Shown in pieces: positions 7,871 through 17,342 of a stretch of DNA of 64,000 bases (the first letter of the stretch is position 1; the number at the start of each line of letters is the position of its first letter). The notes beneath the pieces are model-generated. The model was not told the DNA's origin. It made no database searches and saw nothing but the letters and a program-made list of their open reading frames with translations. A program made the position numbers and the translations under genes. This DNA comes from Motilibacter aurantiacus (GTDB taxonomy: Bacteria > Actinomycetota > Actinomycetes > Motilibacterales > Motilibacteraceae), in contig NZ_JAANNO010000001.1 in NCBI RefSeq assembly GCF_011250645.1, forward strand, positions 227,196 through 291,195, given 5' to 3'.

Positions 7871-8767
7871 CTAGCCGGCGGGCTGCGCGCCCCCGACGGG
7901 CTCCAGCTCGCCGCGGACGAACGTCTGCCCGGACCGCCCCTCGAGCCGGGCGCGGACCGTGTCGGCGAGCTGGCCGAGGGTCTGCGGGGACCAGGCCAGC
8001 CGGGAGCGCACGGGTGCCTCGCCGTCCTCGGCGATCTCGACGTACGCGAGCAGGCGCTCGTGCCGGACGATCCCCAGCCACCGGCCGGCGTTCCCCGGCA
8101 GCCCCGGCACCCAGACGAAGGCCGCGTCCTCGACGAGGTAGCGGACCCTGCCCGCGTCCGTGGCCGCGGCCTCGACCTGCAGGCCGTAGCGGGCTCTCTC
8201 GAAGGCCGCCTCCGCGGTGCCGTCGGCGTAGAGGACGACCGCCTGCGTCACGGCCCAGCCGCGGGCGACCGATCGGGCCCCGCCGACGACGCTGCCGGCC
8301 CAGGCCTCGAGCTGGTCGTCCGGGCGGGTCAACAGGTTGCCGAACTCCACCGGGGCAGGGACGGGCGAGATCGGCCGGTCACCCCACACCCCGACCCCGA
8401 AGTCGGCCGCCCTCAGCAGCGGCCCGTCGGACGAGCCGGCGCTCGGCGAGCACCAGCCCGGTGCCGGGTCGAGGCTGCAGAACGCCTGCGGTGCCTGGCC
8501 GGGCCCCGGCGCCCCTGCGGTCGGGGGGATCGGGCCCGCGGCCTGGTAGGAGGAGCCCCCGCCCCCGCCCTGGACGGCGGGGAGCACCGCCACCGCCGCG
8601 CCGCTCGCCGTGGCCACGACGGCCAGCGCGGCGTACTGGCGGCGGCGGCGGGCCCGCGCCCGCACGCGGGGGCCGGAGGCGAGGTTGTCCTGCAGCTCGC
8701 CGGCCAGGTCGCGGACCCCGCGGGCCAGCCAGTCCTCGTCGTTGCGGAAGTCGAGTCCGGACGTCAT
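7871..8767 (-). CDS. Single-pass membrane protein coupled to the sigma factor, possible anti-sigma factor
   Basis: Protein of 298 aa. It has a cytoplasmic N-terminus of about 45 residues containing DWLARGVRDLAGELQDNL and a run of arginines, one membrane helix (about 46-64, YAALAVVATASGAAVAVLPAV), a Gly/Pro linker, then a secreted domain of about 210 residues. Its ATG overlaps the sigma-factor stop codon (ATGA), the usual coupling of an ECF-like sigma factor to its membrane regulator. No ASD/HRXXC zinc motif of ZAS anti-sigma factors is visible, so the anti-sigma role is inferred from topology and position only. The extracellular domain is not recognised. Confidence 0.7.
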   Translation of the reverse strand: MTSGLDFRNDEDWLARGVRDLAGELQDNLASGPRVRARARRRRQYAALAVVATASGAAVAVLPAVQGGGGGSSYQAAGPIPPTAGAPGPGQAPQAFCSLDPAPGWCSPSAGSSDGPLLRAADFGVGVWGDRPISPVPAPVEFGNLLTRPDDQLEAWAGSVVGGARSVARGWAVTQAVVLYADGTAEAAFERARYGLQVEAAATDAGRVRYLVEDAAFVWVPGLPGNAGRWLGIVRHERLLAYVEIAEDGEAPVRSRLAWSPQTLGQLADTVRARLEGRSGQTFVRGELEPVGGAQPAG

Positions 8768-9297
8768 TGCGATCCTCCGAGCGCGGTCGGGCGGACGGGG
8801 TCGGGCAGGGGGTGGTCGGCGAGGACCGTGCGCAGCCGGGCGGCCCCCTTGCTGGCGTAGCTGCGGACGGCGGACACGCTGCAGCCGAGCACGTCGGCGA
8901 TCGCCTCGTCGTCGTAGCCCTCGAGGTGGCGCAGCACGAGCACCGCCCGCTGCCGGGGCGGCAGCCCGGCGAGCCCGCGGCGCAACGAGTCGCGCTCCGC
9001 CACCCGGTCGGCCGGGTCGTCCAGCGGGCCGTCGGTGGGGCGGTCCGGCAGCTCGGCCACCGAGTGCTCGCGGTGCCACAGCCGCCGCGCCCACGAGGTG
9101 TGCGTGGTCACGAGAATCCGCCGGACGTAGGCGTCCGGATGGTCGGCCCGCGAGACCTTGTCCCAGTGGCGGTAGGTCTTGAGCAGGGCGGCCTGCAGCA
9201 GGTCCTCGGCCTTGTGCGGGTCGCCGGCCAGCACGTACGCGAACCGCGACAGCGCCAACCCGCGCGCCGCCACGTACTCGTCGAAGCTCACGCGCAC
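8764..9297 (-). CDS. SigE-family RNA polymerase sigma factor
   Basis: Protein of 177 aa with the region 2 / region 4 layout of the small actinobacterial SigE family of sigma-70 factors. Region 2 lies around 12-75 (AGDPHKAEDLLQAALLKTYRHW and PDAYVRRILVTTHTSW). Region 4 lies around 112-160 (LPPRQRAVLVLRHLEGYDDEAIADVLGCSVSAVRSYASKG blocks) with a helix-turn-helix. Two GTG codons (9297 and 9291) could start it; 9297 keeps a GAGGGGAC sequence about 8 nt upstream. The downstream coupled membrane protein suggests control by an extracytoplasmic signal. Target promoters are unknown. Confidence 0.88.
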   Translation of the reverse strand: MRVSFDEYVAARGLALSRFAYVLAGDPHKAEDLLQAALLKTYRHWDKVSRADHPDAYVRRILVTTHTSWARRLWHREHSVAELPDRPTDGPLDDPADRVAERDSLRRGLAGLPPRQRAVLVLRHLEGYDDEAIADVLGCSVSAVRSYASKGAARLRTVLADHPLPDPVRPTALGGSQ

Positions 9298-9555
9298 CCC
9301 GGTCGTCCCCTCACGCTTGTCCTAGAGCGGTCGGGCCCCCTGGCGATTTCCCCGCCCCCGGCAGTGCACCCGGACGATTCTCGATCCGGCCGCGCTCCCG
9401 CGTAACCCTGCCCTTCCTCCCGCAACCGGGACTTAACGCCGCCCGAACCCCCGCGAGACACCCCTGCATTGAAGTCGGACCGGCACCCGGGGGCGAGGGC
9501 CGCCGCGCGGCGCCGTCGACGGGTGACTCCTCCGCTCCCCCCGGGAAGGGACCGC

Positions 9556-11466
9556 ATGAGACCCACCGTCCGTCGTCGTACGACCCTGCTGGCGGCCGCC
9601 GCGCTGCTCGCCGTCGCGGTGCCCGCGTCCGCCGCACCGGCCGAGGACCCCGACGTCTTCGTCCTCGAGGAGGCGACGATCGCGCAGATCAGCGCCGCCT
9701 TCGCCAGCGGCTCGCTCAGCTGCGTGGACCTCGCCGAGCTCTACCTCGCCCGCATCGCCGCCTTCGACGACGGCGGGCCGCGGATCAACTCCGTCGCCAC
9801 GGTCAACCCCGACGTCCTCGAGACGGCCGCCGCGCTCGACGAGGAGATGGATCGCTTCGGCCCGCGCAGCCGGCTGCACTGCATCCCCGTCCTGCTCAAG
9901 GACAACGTCGACACCTACGACATGCCGACCACCAACGGCTCGGTGATCCTCAAGGACGCGGTGCCGCCGGACGACGCGTACATCACCGCCAAGCTGCGCG
10001 CCCAGGGGGCGCTGATCCTGGGCAAGGCCGAGATGGGCGAGTTCGCCGGCGGCAGCTACAACACGATCGACGGCCAGGTCGTGAACCCGTACAACCTCAA
10101 GCGGCAGACCGGCGGGTCGAGCGCAGGGTCGGGCGCGGCGATCGCCGCCAACCTGGCCGTCCTCGCGGTCGGGACCGACACCAGCACCTCGGTACGCGGC
10201 CCGGCGGCGTACAACGGCATCGTCGGCCTGCGCCCGACGACCGGCCTCATCAGCCGTGACGGCATCGCGCCGAAGAACCTCACCTTCGACAGTGCGGGGC
10301 CGATGGCACGCACCGTCACCGACACCGCGCTGATGATGGGCGCCCTGACCGGCAGGGACGCGGCGGACCCGCTGAGCGTCGAGGTCTACGACAACTACCC
10401 GGGTGCGGGGTCGTACGACCTGGGCATCGACTACACCGGCTTCCTGCGCGACAACGCGCTGCAGGGCAAGCGGCTCGGCGTCGTGCGCGACTTCTTCGGC
10501 GGCGACCCCACGATCGACGCGCTCGCCGAGAAGGCGCTCGACACGATGCAGGAGCAGGGCGCGACCCTCGTCGACATCACCCTGGACGCCGCGTTCCTCG
10601 ACTTCTACGTCACCCGCGGCGGCTCGACGATCCGCACGATCGCGGACTACCGGTTCAAGGAGGAGTTCGAGGCCTACCTCGCGACCTTCGGGCCAGAGGT
10701 CCCGAAGACGGTCGAGGAGTTCATCAAGATCTACGAGACCGAGGTCGCCAGGTCCCCGCTGCCGGTCGAGGCGAGCGTGCTCAACCTGCTCAAGCGCTCG
10801 CTGACGACCACCAAGGACGACCCGGCCTTCAAGGACCTCGTCGACCGGGTGCTGCCGGCCGCCACGGACTACAAGCTCTCGCTCTTCGAGGACAACGACC
10901 TCGACGCCCTGGTCTTCCCGTACCAGACGAGCTATGCAGCCCCGATCAGCAATCCGGCCTTCTCCATCCCGGACCCGACCCACGTGCCGTCGAGCCGGCC
11001 GCAGCCCTCGATCTTCGCGGCCTACAGCTCGGTCGGCTTCCCCGGCATCGTCGTCCCGATGGGCTTCGGGCCGCAGGGCCTGCCCATGGACATCTCCCTC
11101 ATGGGCAAGCCCTACGCAGAGGGCGAGATCCTCGGCATGGCGTACGACTACGAGCAGGCCTCGAAGCTGCGGGCGCCCTCGCCGCTCGTCCCCGGGCTGC
11201 CCGGCGAGGTCATCGGGGCGGCCGCCCCGACCGCGACGCTCGACCGCGACAGGATCGACCTGCGCTTCGGCAAGGAGTTCGGCGGCCTCACCGCCACCGT
11301 CGCGGTGGCCACCACCGCGGGCTGGACGACCGTGGGCTCCGACCGCATCACCAACGGCGGCAAGGCATCGGCCCGCGTCCCACGGGCGTACCTGGCTTCC
11401 CTGGAGCCCGGCACGCTCATCAGGGTCTCGGCCGGCAGCACGGCGCTGGAGGTCGCGCTGCGCTGA
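9556..11466 (+). CDS. Secreted amidase-signature enzyme
   Basis: Protein of 636 aa. Residues 1-27 form a signal peptide (MRPTVRRR, then a hydrophobic core ending near PASAAPA). The amidase-signature core contains the catalytic lysine in IPVLLKDNVDT (about 115), the cis-serine region TGGSSAGSGAA (about 190) and the nucleophile region GTDTSTSVRGPA (about 213). It should hydrolyse an amide outside the cytoplasm; the substrate (peptide amide, acyl amide or other) is not predictable. About the last 85 residues, after LVPGLPGEVIG, form a separate beta-rich tail that is not part of the core. The ATG is preceded by GGGAAGGG. Confidence 0.9.
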   Translation: MRPTVRRRTTLLAAAALLAVAVPASAAPAEDPDVFVLEEATIAQISAAFASGSLSCVDLAELYLARIAAFDDGGPRINSVATVNPDVLETAAALDEEMDRFGPRSRLHCIPVLLKDNVDTYDMPTTNGSVILKDAVPPDDAYITAKLRAQGALILGKAEMGEFAGGSYNTIDGQVVNPYNLKRQTGGSSAGSGAAIAANLAVLAVGTDTSTSVRGPAAYNGIVGLRPTTGLISRDGIAPKNLTFDSAGPMARTVTDTALMMGALTGRDAADPLSVEVYDNYPGAGSYDLGIDYTGFLRDNALQGKRLGVVRDFFGGDPTIDALAEKALDTMQEQGATLVDITLDAAFLDFYVTRGGSTIRTIADYRFKEEFEAYLATFGPEVPKTVEEFIKIYETEVARSPLPVEASVLNLLKRSLTTTKDDPAFKDLVDRVLPAATDYKLSLFEDNDLDALVFPYQTSYAAPISNPAFSIPDPTHVPSSRPQPSIFAAYSSVGFPGIVVPMGFGPQGLPMDISLMGKPYAEGEILGMAYDYEQASKLRAPSPLVPGLPGEVIGAAAPTATLDRDRIDLRFGKEFGGLTATVAVATTAGWTTVGSDRITNGGKASARVPRAYLASLEPGTLIRVSAGSTALEVALR

Positions 11467-11602
11467 CCCGGCGTGAGGGCGGGCCGGGCGGGCCGTGGCC
11501 CCGGCCCGCCCGGGCGTCGTTCCCGAGCCCCGGCCCCTCGGCCGACCGGGTGGCTCGGCGCCCGGCAACCCACCGTCACAGGCGGGAGCGGGACAATCGG
11601 GG

Positions 11603-12424
11603 GTGCACACGAGCGACGACGGCGACGGGACGACGACCGGGACCGGAGCCCACGGCACCGGCAGCGACGGGGCCGTCGGCTCGCCGGCCGCGGCCTGGCG
11701 AGCCGGGCAGCAGGGCGCGCCCGACCGTCGGCCCGCGCTCGACGCCGCGGTCAGCCGCCTCCCGCGCAGCTGGCCGTCGTCGCCCGCGGTCATCGCGCCG
11801 GTGGCGGGCCTCGTCGCGACGTCGCAGGCGATGTCCCTGCTCCCGCTGCCGGCGCCGGCGCTGCTGGCCCTCTCGCTCCTCGTGCTCTGCGGCGGAACGG
11901 CACTCGTCGTCCGCGCGGCCGCGCGCCGCGCCGGCGGGACGGCTTCGGCGATCGGGCTGGACCGCCCGCGGTGGCGGGACCTGCCGCGGGCCGTCGGCTG
12001 GCTGGCGGCCGCCTACGCCGTCTCCGTCGTGCTCGTCCTCACGGTCTACGCCCTGGGCGGGGCGCCCGGGCGCAACGTGGGGGACCTGGCGGACAGCCCC
12101 GCCTGGGCGCTCGTCGCCTTCGTGGTGCTCAGCGTCGTCGTCGCGCCGCTCGTGGAGGAGACGCTCTTCCGCGGCCTGCTGCTCCGCGGGCTGATGACCC
12201 GGCTGGGGTTCTGGCCCGCCGCCCTGGCCACCAGCGGCCTGTTCGGGGTGATGCACGCCCCCACCGCGCTGGGCGGCGCGCCGGCGGTCGTCCTGCAGAC
12301 CGCAGGGCTCGGGCTCGTCCTCTGCCTGGCCACCCGCCACGCCGGGCGGCTCTGGCCCGCCGTCCTGACCCACGCCCTGTTCAACGGGGTCGCCGTCACC
12401 GGCACCCTGCTGCTCGCGGGCTGA
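11603..12424 (+). CDS. CPBP-family intramembrane metalloprotease (Abi/CAAX-like)
   Basis: Protein of 273 aa. It has a hydrophilic Gly/Asp/Thr-rich N-terminus of about 70 residues, then about six to eight hydrophobic helices. The family motifs are visible: EETLFRG (the EExxxR glutamates), FGVMHAP (first histidine) and LTHALFNG (second His/Asn). CPBP enzymes cleave prenylated or other membrane substrates in the bilayer; the bacterial substrate is unknown. The GTG at 11603 was chosen because GACAAT ends 5 nt before it, and the frame upstream is Pro/Gly-rich and has no ribosome binding site. Confidence 0.85.
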   Translation: MHTSDDGDGTTTGTGAHGTGSDGAVGSPAAAWRAGQQGAPDRRPALDAAVSRLPRSWPSSPAVIAPVAGLVATSQAMSLLPLPAPALLALSLLVLCGGTALVVRAAARRAGGTASAIGLDRPRWRDLPRAVGWLAAAYAVSVVLVLTVYALGGAPGRNVGDLADSPAWALVAFVVLSVVVAPLVEETLFRGLLLRGLMTRLGFWPAALATSGLFGVMHAPTALGGAPAVVLQTAGLGLVLCLATRHAGRLWPAVLTHALFNGVAVTGTLLLAG

Positions 12425-12434
12425 CCGGGCAGCC

Positions 12435-12944
12435 TCACTCCCCGCGCGCTGCCCACGTCTCGCGCAGCGCCTGCCCCTTGACCCGCGCGACGGCCTCCAG
12501 CGACGCCTGGAACTCCTCCATCCGGTCGCGCAGCACCGGGTCCCCGGCCGCCAGGACCCGGACGGCGAGCAGCCCGGCGTTGCGCGCGCCGCCGATGGAG
12601 ACCGTGGCGACCGGGACGCCCGCGGGCATCTGCACGATCGAGAGCAGCGAGTCCATCCCGTCCAGGGTCGCCAGCGGCACCGGCACGCCGATGACCGGCA
12701 GCGGCGTCACCGCGGCGACCATGCCGGGCAGGTGCGCGGCTCCCCCGGCCCCGGCGATGATCACCTTCAGCCCGCGGCCGGCGGCGGCCGCCGCGTACTC
12801 GACCATCGCCCGCGGCATCCGGTGGGCGGACACGACGTCGACCTCGTGCGCCACGCCGAACTCGTCCAGCGCCTCGGACGCGGCCGACATCACCCGCCAG
12901 TCCGAGTCCGAGCCCATGATGACCCCGACCAGGGGCGTGCTCAT
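12435..12944 (-). CDS. purE: N5-carboxyaminoimidazole ribonucleotide mutase
   Basis: Protein of 169 aa with the class I PurE signature: [10 protein letters not shown] near the N-terminus, VVSAHRMP with the catalytic histidine, [15 protein letters not shown], and [12 protein letters not shown]. It converts N5-CAIR to CAIR in purine biosynthesis. The ATG overlaps the purK stop codon by four bases (ATGA), so the two genes are coupled. Much longer in-frame upstream sequence exists but lies antisense to nothing and inside purK. Confidence 0.96.
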   Translation of the reverse strand: MSTPLVGVIMGSDSDWRVMSAASEALDEFGVAHEVDVVSAHRMPRAMVEYAAAAAGRGLKVIIAGAGGAAHLPGMVAAVTPLPVIGVPVPLATLDGMDSLLSIVQMPAGVPVATVSIGGARNAGLLAVRVLAAGDPVLRDRMEEFQASLEAVARVKGQALRETWAARGE

Positions 12945-14092
12945 TCGGTCACCTCCCCGATGAGGTACGCGGCGGCGTGCCGCGCGCGCTCGGTCAGCTC
13001 GTCGAGCGGCCCGTCGCCGACGACGGTCACGTGCCCGACCTTGCGGCCGGGGCGTACCTCCTTGCCGTACATGTGGACCTTGACGCCGGGGTCGCGGGCC
13101 AGGATGTGCCGGTACGCGGGGTACATGTCCGGGTAGTCGCCGCCGAGCACGTTGGCCATGACGGCGTGCGGCCCCAGGGCGGCGGGCGAGCCGAGCGGGA
13201 GGTCGAGGACGGCGCGCAGGTGCTGTTCGAACTGCGAGGTGACCGCCCCCTCGATGGTCCAGTGGCCGGAGTTGTGCGGCCGCATCGCCAGCTCGTTGAC
13301 GAGCACCCGGCCGTCGGCCGTCTCGAAGAGCTCGACGGCCATGATCCCGACCATGTCGAGCAGGCCGGCGATGCGCAGCGCGACCTCCTGGGCGGCGACG
13401 GCGGCGTCGGTCGGCAGGCCGGGGGCGGGCGCGAAGACCTCGCGGCAGATGCCCTGCCGCTGGACGGTCTCGACGACCGGGTACGCCACCGCCTGCCCGT
13501 GCGGGCTGCGCGCCACCTGCGCGGACAGCTCGCGGACGAAGCCGACCTTCTCCTCGGCGAGCACCCGCACCCCGCGCGCGGCTGCCGCCTCGAGCACCTC
13601 GGCCGCCTCCACGGCGGACCCGACGACCCACACGCCGCGGCCGTCGTAGCCCCCGCGCGCGGTCTTCAGCACGACCGGCCAGCCGGCCTCGGCGGCGAAG
13701 CCGGCGACCTCGTCCACCGACGCGACCACCTGCCAGCGGGGGCACGGGACGCCCGCGGCCGTGAGCCGTTCGCGCATCACGGCCTTGTCCTGGGCGTGCA
13801 CGAGGGCCGCGGGGCCGGGCCGGACCGGGACGCCGTCGGCGATGAGCGCCTCGAGGTGGGCCGGCGGCACGTGCTCGTGCTCGAACGTGACGACGTCGCA
13901 GCCGTCCGCGAGCCGGCGGAGCGCGTCGAGGTCGTCCGGCGAGCCCAGCACGACATCCGGCACGACCTGGGCGGCGCTCTCGTCCGGCGAGCCCGCGAGG
14001 ACCCGCAGACGGACGCCGAGGGCGGCGGCGGCGGGGGCGGTCATGCGGGCGAGCTGCCCGGCTCCGACGATGCCGACAGTGGGGAAGGGCAC
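12941..14092 (-). CDS. purK: N5-carboxyaminoimidazole ribonucleotide synthase
   Basis: Protein of 383 aa with an ATP-grasp fold. It has N-terminal [12 protein letters not shown], the central [20 protein letters not shown]-binding loop, and [29 protein letters not shown] metal-binding segments. It carboxylates AIR to N5-CAIR with ATP and bicarbonate and feeds PurE, which is encoded directly downstream with an ATGA overlap. The GTG start at 14092 has a TACGCT hexamer 7 nt upstream on the same strand and no Shine-Dalgarno sequence, which points to a leaderless mRNA. Confidence 0.96.
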   Translation of the reverse strand: MPFPTVGIVGAGQLARMTAPAAAALGVRLRVLAGSPDESAAQVVPDVVLGSPDDLDALRRLADGCDVVTFEHEHVPPAHLEALIADGVPVRPGPAALVHAQDKAVMRERLTAAGVPCPRWQVVASVDEVAGFAAEAGWPVVLKTARGGYDGRGVWVVGSAVEAAEVLEAAAARGVRVLAEEKVGFVRELSAQVARSPHGQAVAYPVVETVQRQGICREVFAPAPGLPTDAAVAAQEVALRIAGLLDMVGIMAVELFETADGRVLVNELAMRPHNSGHWTIEGAVTSQFEQHLRAVLDLPLGSPAALGPHAVMANVLGGDYPDMYPAYRHILARDPGVKVHMYGKEVRPGRKVGHVTVVGDGPLDELTERARHAAAYLIGEVTE

Positions 14093-14099
14093 GGGGCGG

Positions 14100-14121
14100 A
14101 GCGTATCGGCGCCAGTACCCT
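14100..14121. promoter_or_regulatory. Closely packed divergent -10 elements of purK and the GtrA gene
   Basis: On the minus strand TACGCT (14100-14105) ends 7 nt before the purK GTG. On the plus strand TACCCT (14116-14121) ends 6 nt before the GtrA GTG. Only 10 bp separate the hexamers, and the two start codons are 35 bp apart. RNA polymerase probably cannot occupy both promoters at once. Confidence 0.5.
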
Positions 14122-14127
14122 CGACCC

Positions 14128-14670
14128 GTGACCCAGGTCGACTCCCGCCGCTCCGGGGCCGTGCTCCGGCTGTACTACGGGCTCGGCCACCTCGTCCACG
14201 AGCTGCTGAAGTTCGGCGTGGTCGGCGGGCTCGCCTTCATCGTCGACATCGCCGTGTTCAACCTGCTGCGCATCGGATTCGAGATGGGCCCGCTCACGTC
14301 CAAGACCATCGCGGTGGTCGTGGCCGGCACGGTCGCCTACATCGGCAACCGGCAGTGGACGTTCCGCCACCGCGCCCGCTCCCAGTCCCAGATGCACCGC
14401 GAGTACGTCCTCTTCCTGACGCTGAACGGCGTCGGCCTGGCGATCTCGCTGGCCTTCCTCGTGGTGTCGCACTACGTCCTCGGCTTCACGAGCCCGCTGG
14501 CGGACAACATCTCAGCCAACGGGCTCGGCCTGGTGTGCGCGACGACGTTCCGGTTCTGGTCCTACCGCAAGTTCGTCTTCCCCGCGATGGTGGACGAGGC
14601 GGTCGAGCTGGCCGAGGAGGAGGCGGAGGCCGTCGAGGGCGCCCCCGACGACCGCCGCCCCACCCGCTAG
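14128..14670 (+). CDS. GtrA-family membrane protein
   Basis: Protein of 180 aa with four hydrophobic helices: [55 protein letters not shown], and [19 protein letters not shown]. The NRQWTF and [10 protein letters not shown] motifs are typical of GtrA. GtrA-type proteins help translocate or present polyprenyl-linked sugars; mycobacterial relatives act in arabinogalactan metabolism. The C-terminal tail is acidic. A GtrA gene next to purK is, from memory, also found in mycobacteria. Its TAG stop shares the palindrome CTAG with the stop codon of the convergent downstream gene. Confidence 0.88.
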   Translation: MTQVDSRRSGAVLRLYYGLGHLVHELLKFGVVGGLAFIVDIAVFNLLRIGFEMGPLTSKTIAVVVAGTVAYIGNRQWTFRHRARSQSQMHREYVLFLTLNGVGLAISLAFLVVSHYVLGFTSPLADNISANGLGLVCATTFRFWSYRKFVFPAMVDEAVELAEEEAEAVEGAPDDRRPTR

Positions 14671-17195
14671 CCGAACGTCGCCAGCGCCCGCGCAGCCGTC
14701 CGAAGCTGCGTCACCCGGCGCTCGTACGACGCGCCGACCACCAGCAGCGCCACCCCGAGCAGCCCCAGCACCGCCCAGCGCGGCACAGCGGGGGCGTACG
14801 GCGCCAGCTGCGCGACCGCGTCGACCGCCAGCACGCCGGCCCCCACCAGCAGCGGCGCCTGCAGCCGCCGGTGCAGCCCGACCAGCACCGCGGCGAAGGC
14901 GGCGAGCGCCAGCAGCACCGGGCGGGCCACCCCCGGCCCGCCGATCAGCGCCAGGCTCGGCACGAGCCCCAGCAGGAGCCCGGGGCCGTACGCCGTCCAC
15001 GAGCCGGGGGCGTCGTCACCGCGGGCGCGGTGCCGGGCCAGCGCCCCCGCGCCCAGCAGCGCGACGGCCGCGGGAAGGCTGTACATCTCGACCGCCTCGA
15101 CCCCGACGTACGCGAGCCGGCTCTCGACCGCGAGCAGCAGCACCCCGAGCGCAGGCCAGCCGAGGGACCGCCGGTCCGGGCGCGCCGCCACGGCGGCCAG
15201 CCCGGCGCCGGCGAGGGCGAGCGCGGGCGAGAGGTACGCGGGCTCGCGCCCGGCGACGGCGAGGCCGACCAGCGCAGCGGCCACGGCGACCGCCTCGACG
15301 ACGGCCCGCTCGCGCGCGGGGGCGTGCACCCCGGCGAGGACCGCGCAGACGCCGGCTGCGAGCAGGCCGCACAGCCCGCCCACCGGCCACCCGGCCCCGA
15401 GCGCGGGCGGCACGACGAGCGCGAGCCCCAGGGCGGCGGCTGCGGCGACACCGACCGCCTGGGGGCGCAGCCGCTCGTCCGCACCCCGCGCGACGGCGCC
15501 GGCCGCGGCCAGGACGACGGCGAGGCCGGCGACGGTGGTCACGGGGGCCAGCAGCGAGCCGGTGAGGGTCGCGAGGAGCACGGCGCCGGCGGCCGACGCC
15601 GCAGCAGGCGACGGGCGCCCCGTGAGGGCGACGGCGAGCACGGCGGCCGCCACGGCCCCGACGGCCGGCAGCCCGCCGACCGGCACCGGCCAGGCGACGA
15701 GGCCGAGGACCGCGGCGAGCGCGGCACCGGCGGCGAGCGGCCATGCGGCGTGGCGCGGCCGGGCGTAGCGCGCCGCCAGCGCGAGCACGACGCCGGCGAG
15801 CAGCGCCTCGAGCGGGCGGGACCAGGGCAGGGCGGCGTCGATGCGCGCGCCGACGACGTCGCCGTAGCGCTCCCCCGGCGCCATGGACCACTCGGCGGCG
15901 CCCAGTGGCGCGAGGAGGACGGAGAGCGCCCCCACGACCGACGGCAGCGCGGCCAGGCCCGCCGTCGAGCCCCCGACGGCGAGCAGCGCGCGGCGGGCCG
16001 CCTCCGGGAGGAAGCCGGCCAGCACGACCGGCAGCGCGGAGGCGGCGAGCACGACCGGCAGGAGCAGGTCGAGCCCGCCCTGCGCGTCCGCCGCGACGGC
16101 GACGGCGAGCAGTCCCGCGCCGGACGCGGCACCGGCGGCGAGCGCACCCGGGACGGAGGAGGCGCGGGCCGCGACCGTCACGCCGGCAGCGGCGACGGCC
16201 GCGGCGAGCAGGGCGCCGGCCTGGCCCGGGGTGCCGTCCAGGAAGCCAGCGCCGGCGGCGAGGAGCACGCCCCATGCCCAGGCGAGCACGCCCGCACCGC
16301 CGGTGCAGGCCCGGGCGACGGCCGAGCGCAGCAGCACCGGCCGGGCCGCGGCCGCGACGAGGGCCGCGCCGCCCAGGGCCAGGACCAGCGCGCTGCCCGC
16401 GACGCCGCCCCCGGCGTACGTGTCGACGGAGGCGCATGCGACCGCGGCGGCGCTCAGCAGGCCGGCGGCCGCCTCGGGGACGGCCCCGCTCCGGAGCCGG
16501 GCCCAGCCGCCGCACAGCAGTGCGAGCAGCAGGCAGGCGACCGCGCCGTACCGCGCGCCGGGCACGGCGTCGACACCGAGCAGGCCGACCCGGTACGCCG
16601 CCCATGCGTCGAGCACGGCCATGACCACGGCGACCGCGCCGAGCGCCTCGGCGGTGGCGGGCAGGCGCCGCGCGCGGGCCAGCTCCGCGACCGCGACCGC
16701 CGCGGCGGTCGTGCCGGCCAGGATCAGCCCGCGCCCGCCGACCCCGACGAGGTCCCAGGAGACGACCGCGAAGATCACCGCGGCCACGGCCAGCAGCAGC
16801 GCGCCGAGCCCGACGAGCAGCTGCTGCACGCCGCGGCCGGACGGCTCGCGCACCGGGCGCGGCGGCGCCCCGGGTGGCGAGCCGAGCCCGGGGCCGGCCC
16901 ACTCGGCGACGGGCGCGGGCACGTGGGCGGGCGTGGCGGGAGCGGGCGGGCTGGTGACGGGCGTGCTGGTGGCGGGCGCCGGCAGCCCGACGTGGCGCAG
17001 CTCCGCGATCGCGTCGCGACGGGCCGTCAGCACGGCGGCCGCGCGCAGCGACAGCTCCCAGACGCGGACGGCGGCGTCGCCGGCGAGCGGCAGCCCGCAG
17101 CGGGGGCACCGGGAGAGCCCGGCGGGAAGGCCGGCCGCGCACTCCGGGCAGCGGCCGCGGTCGGTCAGGGCCTCGAGGAGGGTCGCATCGATCAT
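14667..17195 (-). CDS. Large polytopic membrane protein with N-terminal zinc ribbon (SCO7613-like)
   Basis: Protein of 842 aa. The N-terminus carries a zinc ribbon (CPEC at about 15-18, CPRC at about 29-32), followed by a helical segment and a Pro/Ala/Thr-rich linker. From about residue 130 on, roughly 20 or more hydrophobic helices run to the C-terminus, starting with GALLLAVAAVIFAVVSWDLVGV. This resembles the actinobacterial membrane proteins annotated with a SCO7613 C-terminal domain, whose function is unknown. The ATG at 17195 fits the zinc-ribbon start; the frame could also start further upstream, as far as 17318. It overlaps the convergent GtrA gene by 4 nt. Its Ala/Leu/Val content is extreme. 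Confidence 0.75.
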   Translation of the reverse strand: MIDATLLEALTDRGRCPECAAGLPAGLSRCPRCGLPLAGDAAVRVWELSLRAAAVLTARRDAIAELRHVGLPAPATSTPVTSPPAPATPAHVPAPVAEWAGPGLGSPPGAPPRPVREPSGRGVQQLLVGLGALLLAVAAVIFAVVSWDLVGVGGRGLILAGTTAAAVAVAELARARRLPATAEALGAVAVVMAVLDAWAAYRVGLLGVDAVPGARYGAVACLLLALLCGGWARLRSGAVPEAAAGLLSAAAVACASVDTYAGGGVAGSALVLALGGAALVAAAARPVLLRSAVARACTGGAGVLAWAWGVLLAAGAGFLDGTPGQAGALLAAAVAAAGVTVAARASSVPGALAAGAASGAGLLAVAVAADAQGGLDLLLPVVLAASALPVVLAGFLPEAARRALLAVGGSTAGLAALPSVVGALSVLLAPLGAAEWSMAPGERYGDVVGARIDAALPWSRPLEALLAGVVLALAARYARPRHAAWPLAAGAALAAVLGLVAWPVPVGGLPAVGAVAAAVLAVALTGRPSPAAASAAGAVLLATLTGSLLAPVTTVAGLAVVLAAAGAVARGADERLRPQAVGVAAAAALGLALVVPPALGAGWPVGGLCGLLAAGVCAVLAGVHAPARERAVVEAVAVAAALVGLAVAGREPAYLSPALALAGAGLAAVAARPDRRSLGWPALGVLLLAVESRLAYVGVEAVEMYSLPAAVALLGAGALARHRARGDDAPGSWTAYGPGLLLGLVPSLALIGGPGVARPVLLALAAFAAVLVGLHRRLQAPLLVGAGVLAVDAVAQLAPYAPAVPRWAVLGLLGVALLVVGASYERRVTQLRTAARALATFG

Positions 17196-17342
17196 GTCCA
17201 GCAGCGTGCGCCCGACAGGTGGGGTCGGGCCTGAGCACGCGTACTCAACCCGCAGCCTCGACGTACCCAGCCACCACCCCATCTCGCCGTGATCAGGCAC
17301 TTGTGGCGAGTTCTCCACAGGTGCTCGACCGGGTCGGGACGG

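Noticed and set aside
9433-11793. A 786-codon open frame on the minus strand
   Set aside because: Antisense to the amidase gene; low-complexity translation, no motifs, no start region.
13761-17234. An 1157-codon open frame on the plus strand
   Set aside because: Antisense to the zinc-ribbon membrane protein and purK; the translation is Gly/Arg/Glu-rich noise. The minus-strand frame has zinc knuckles and regular membrane helices.
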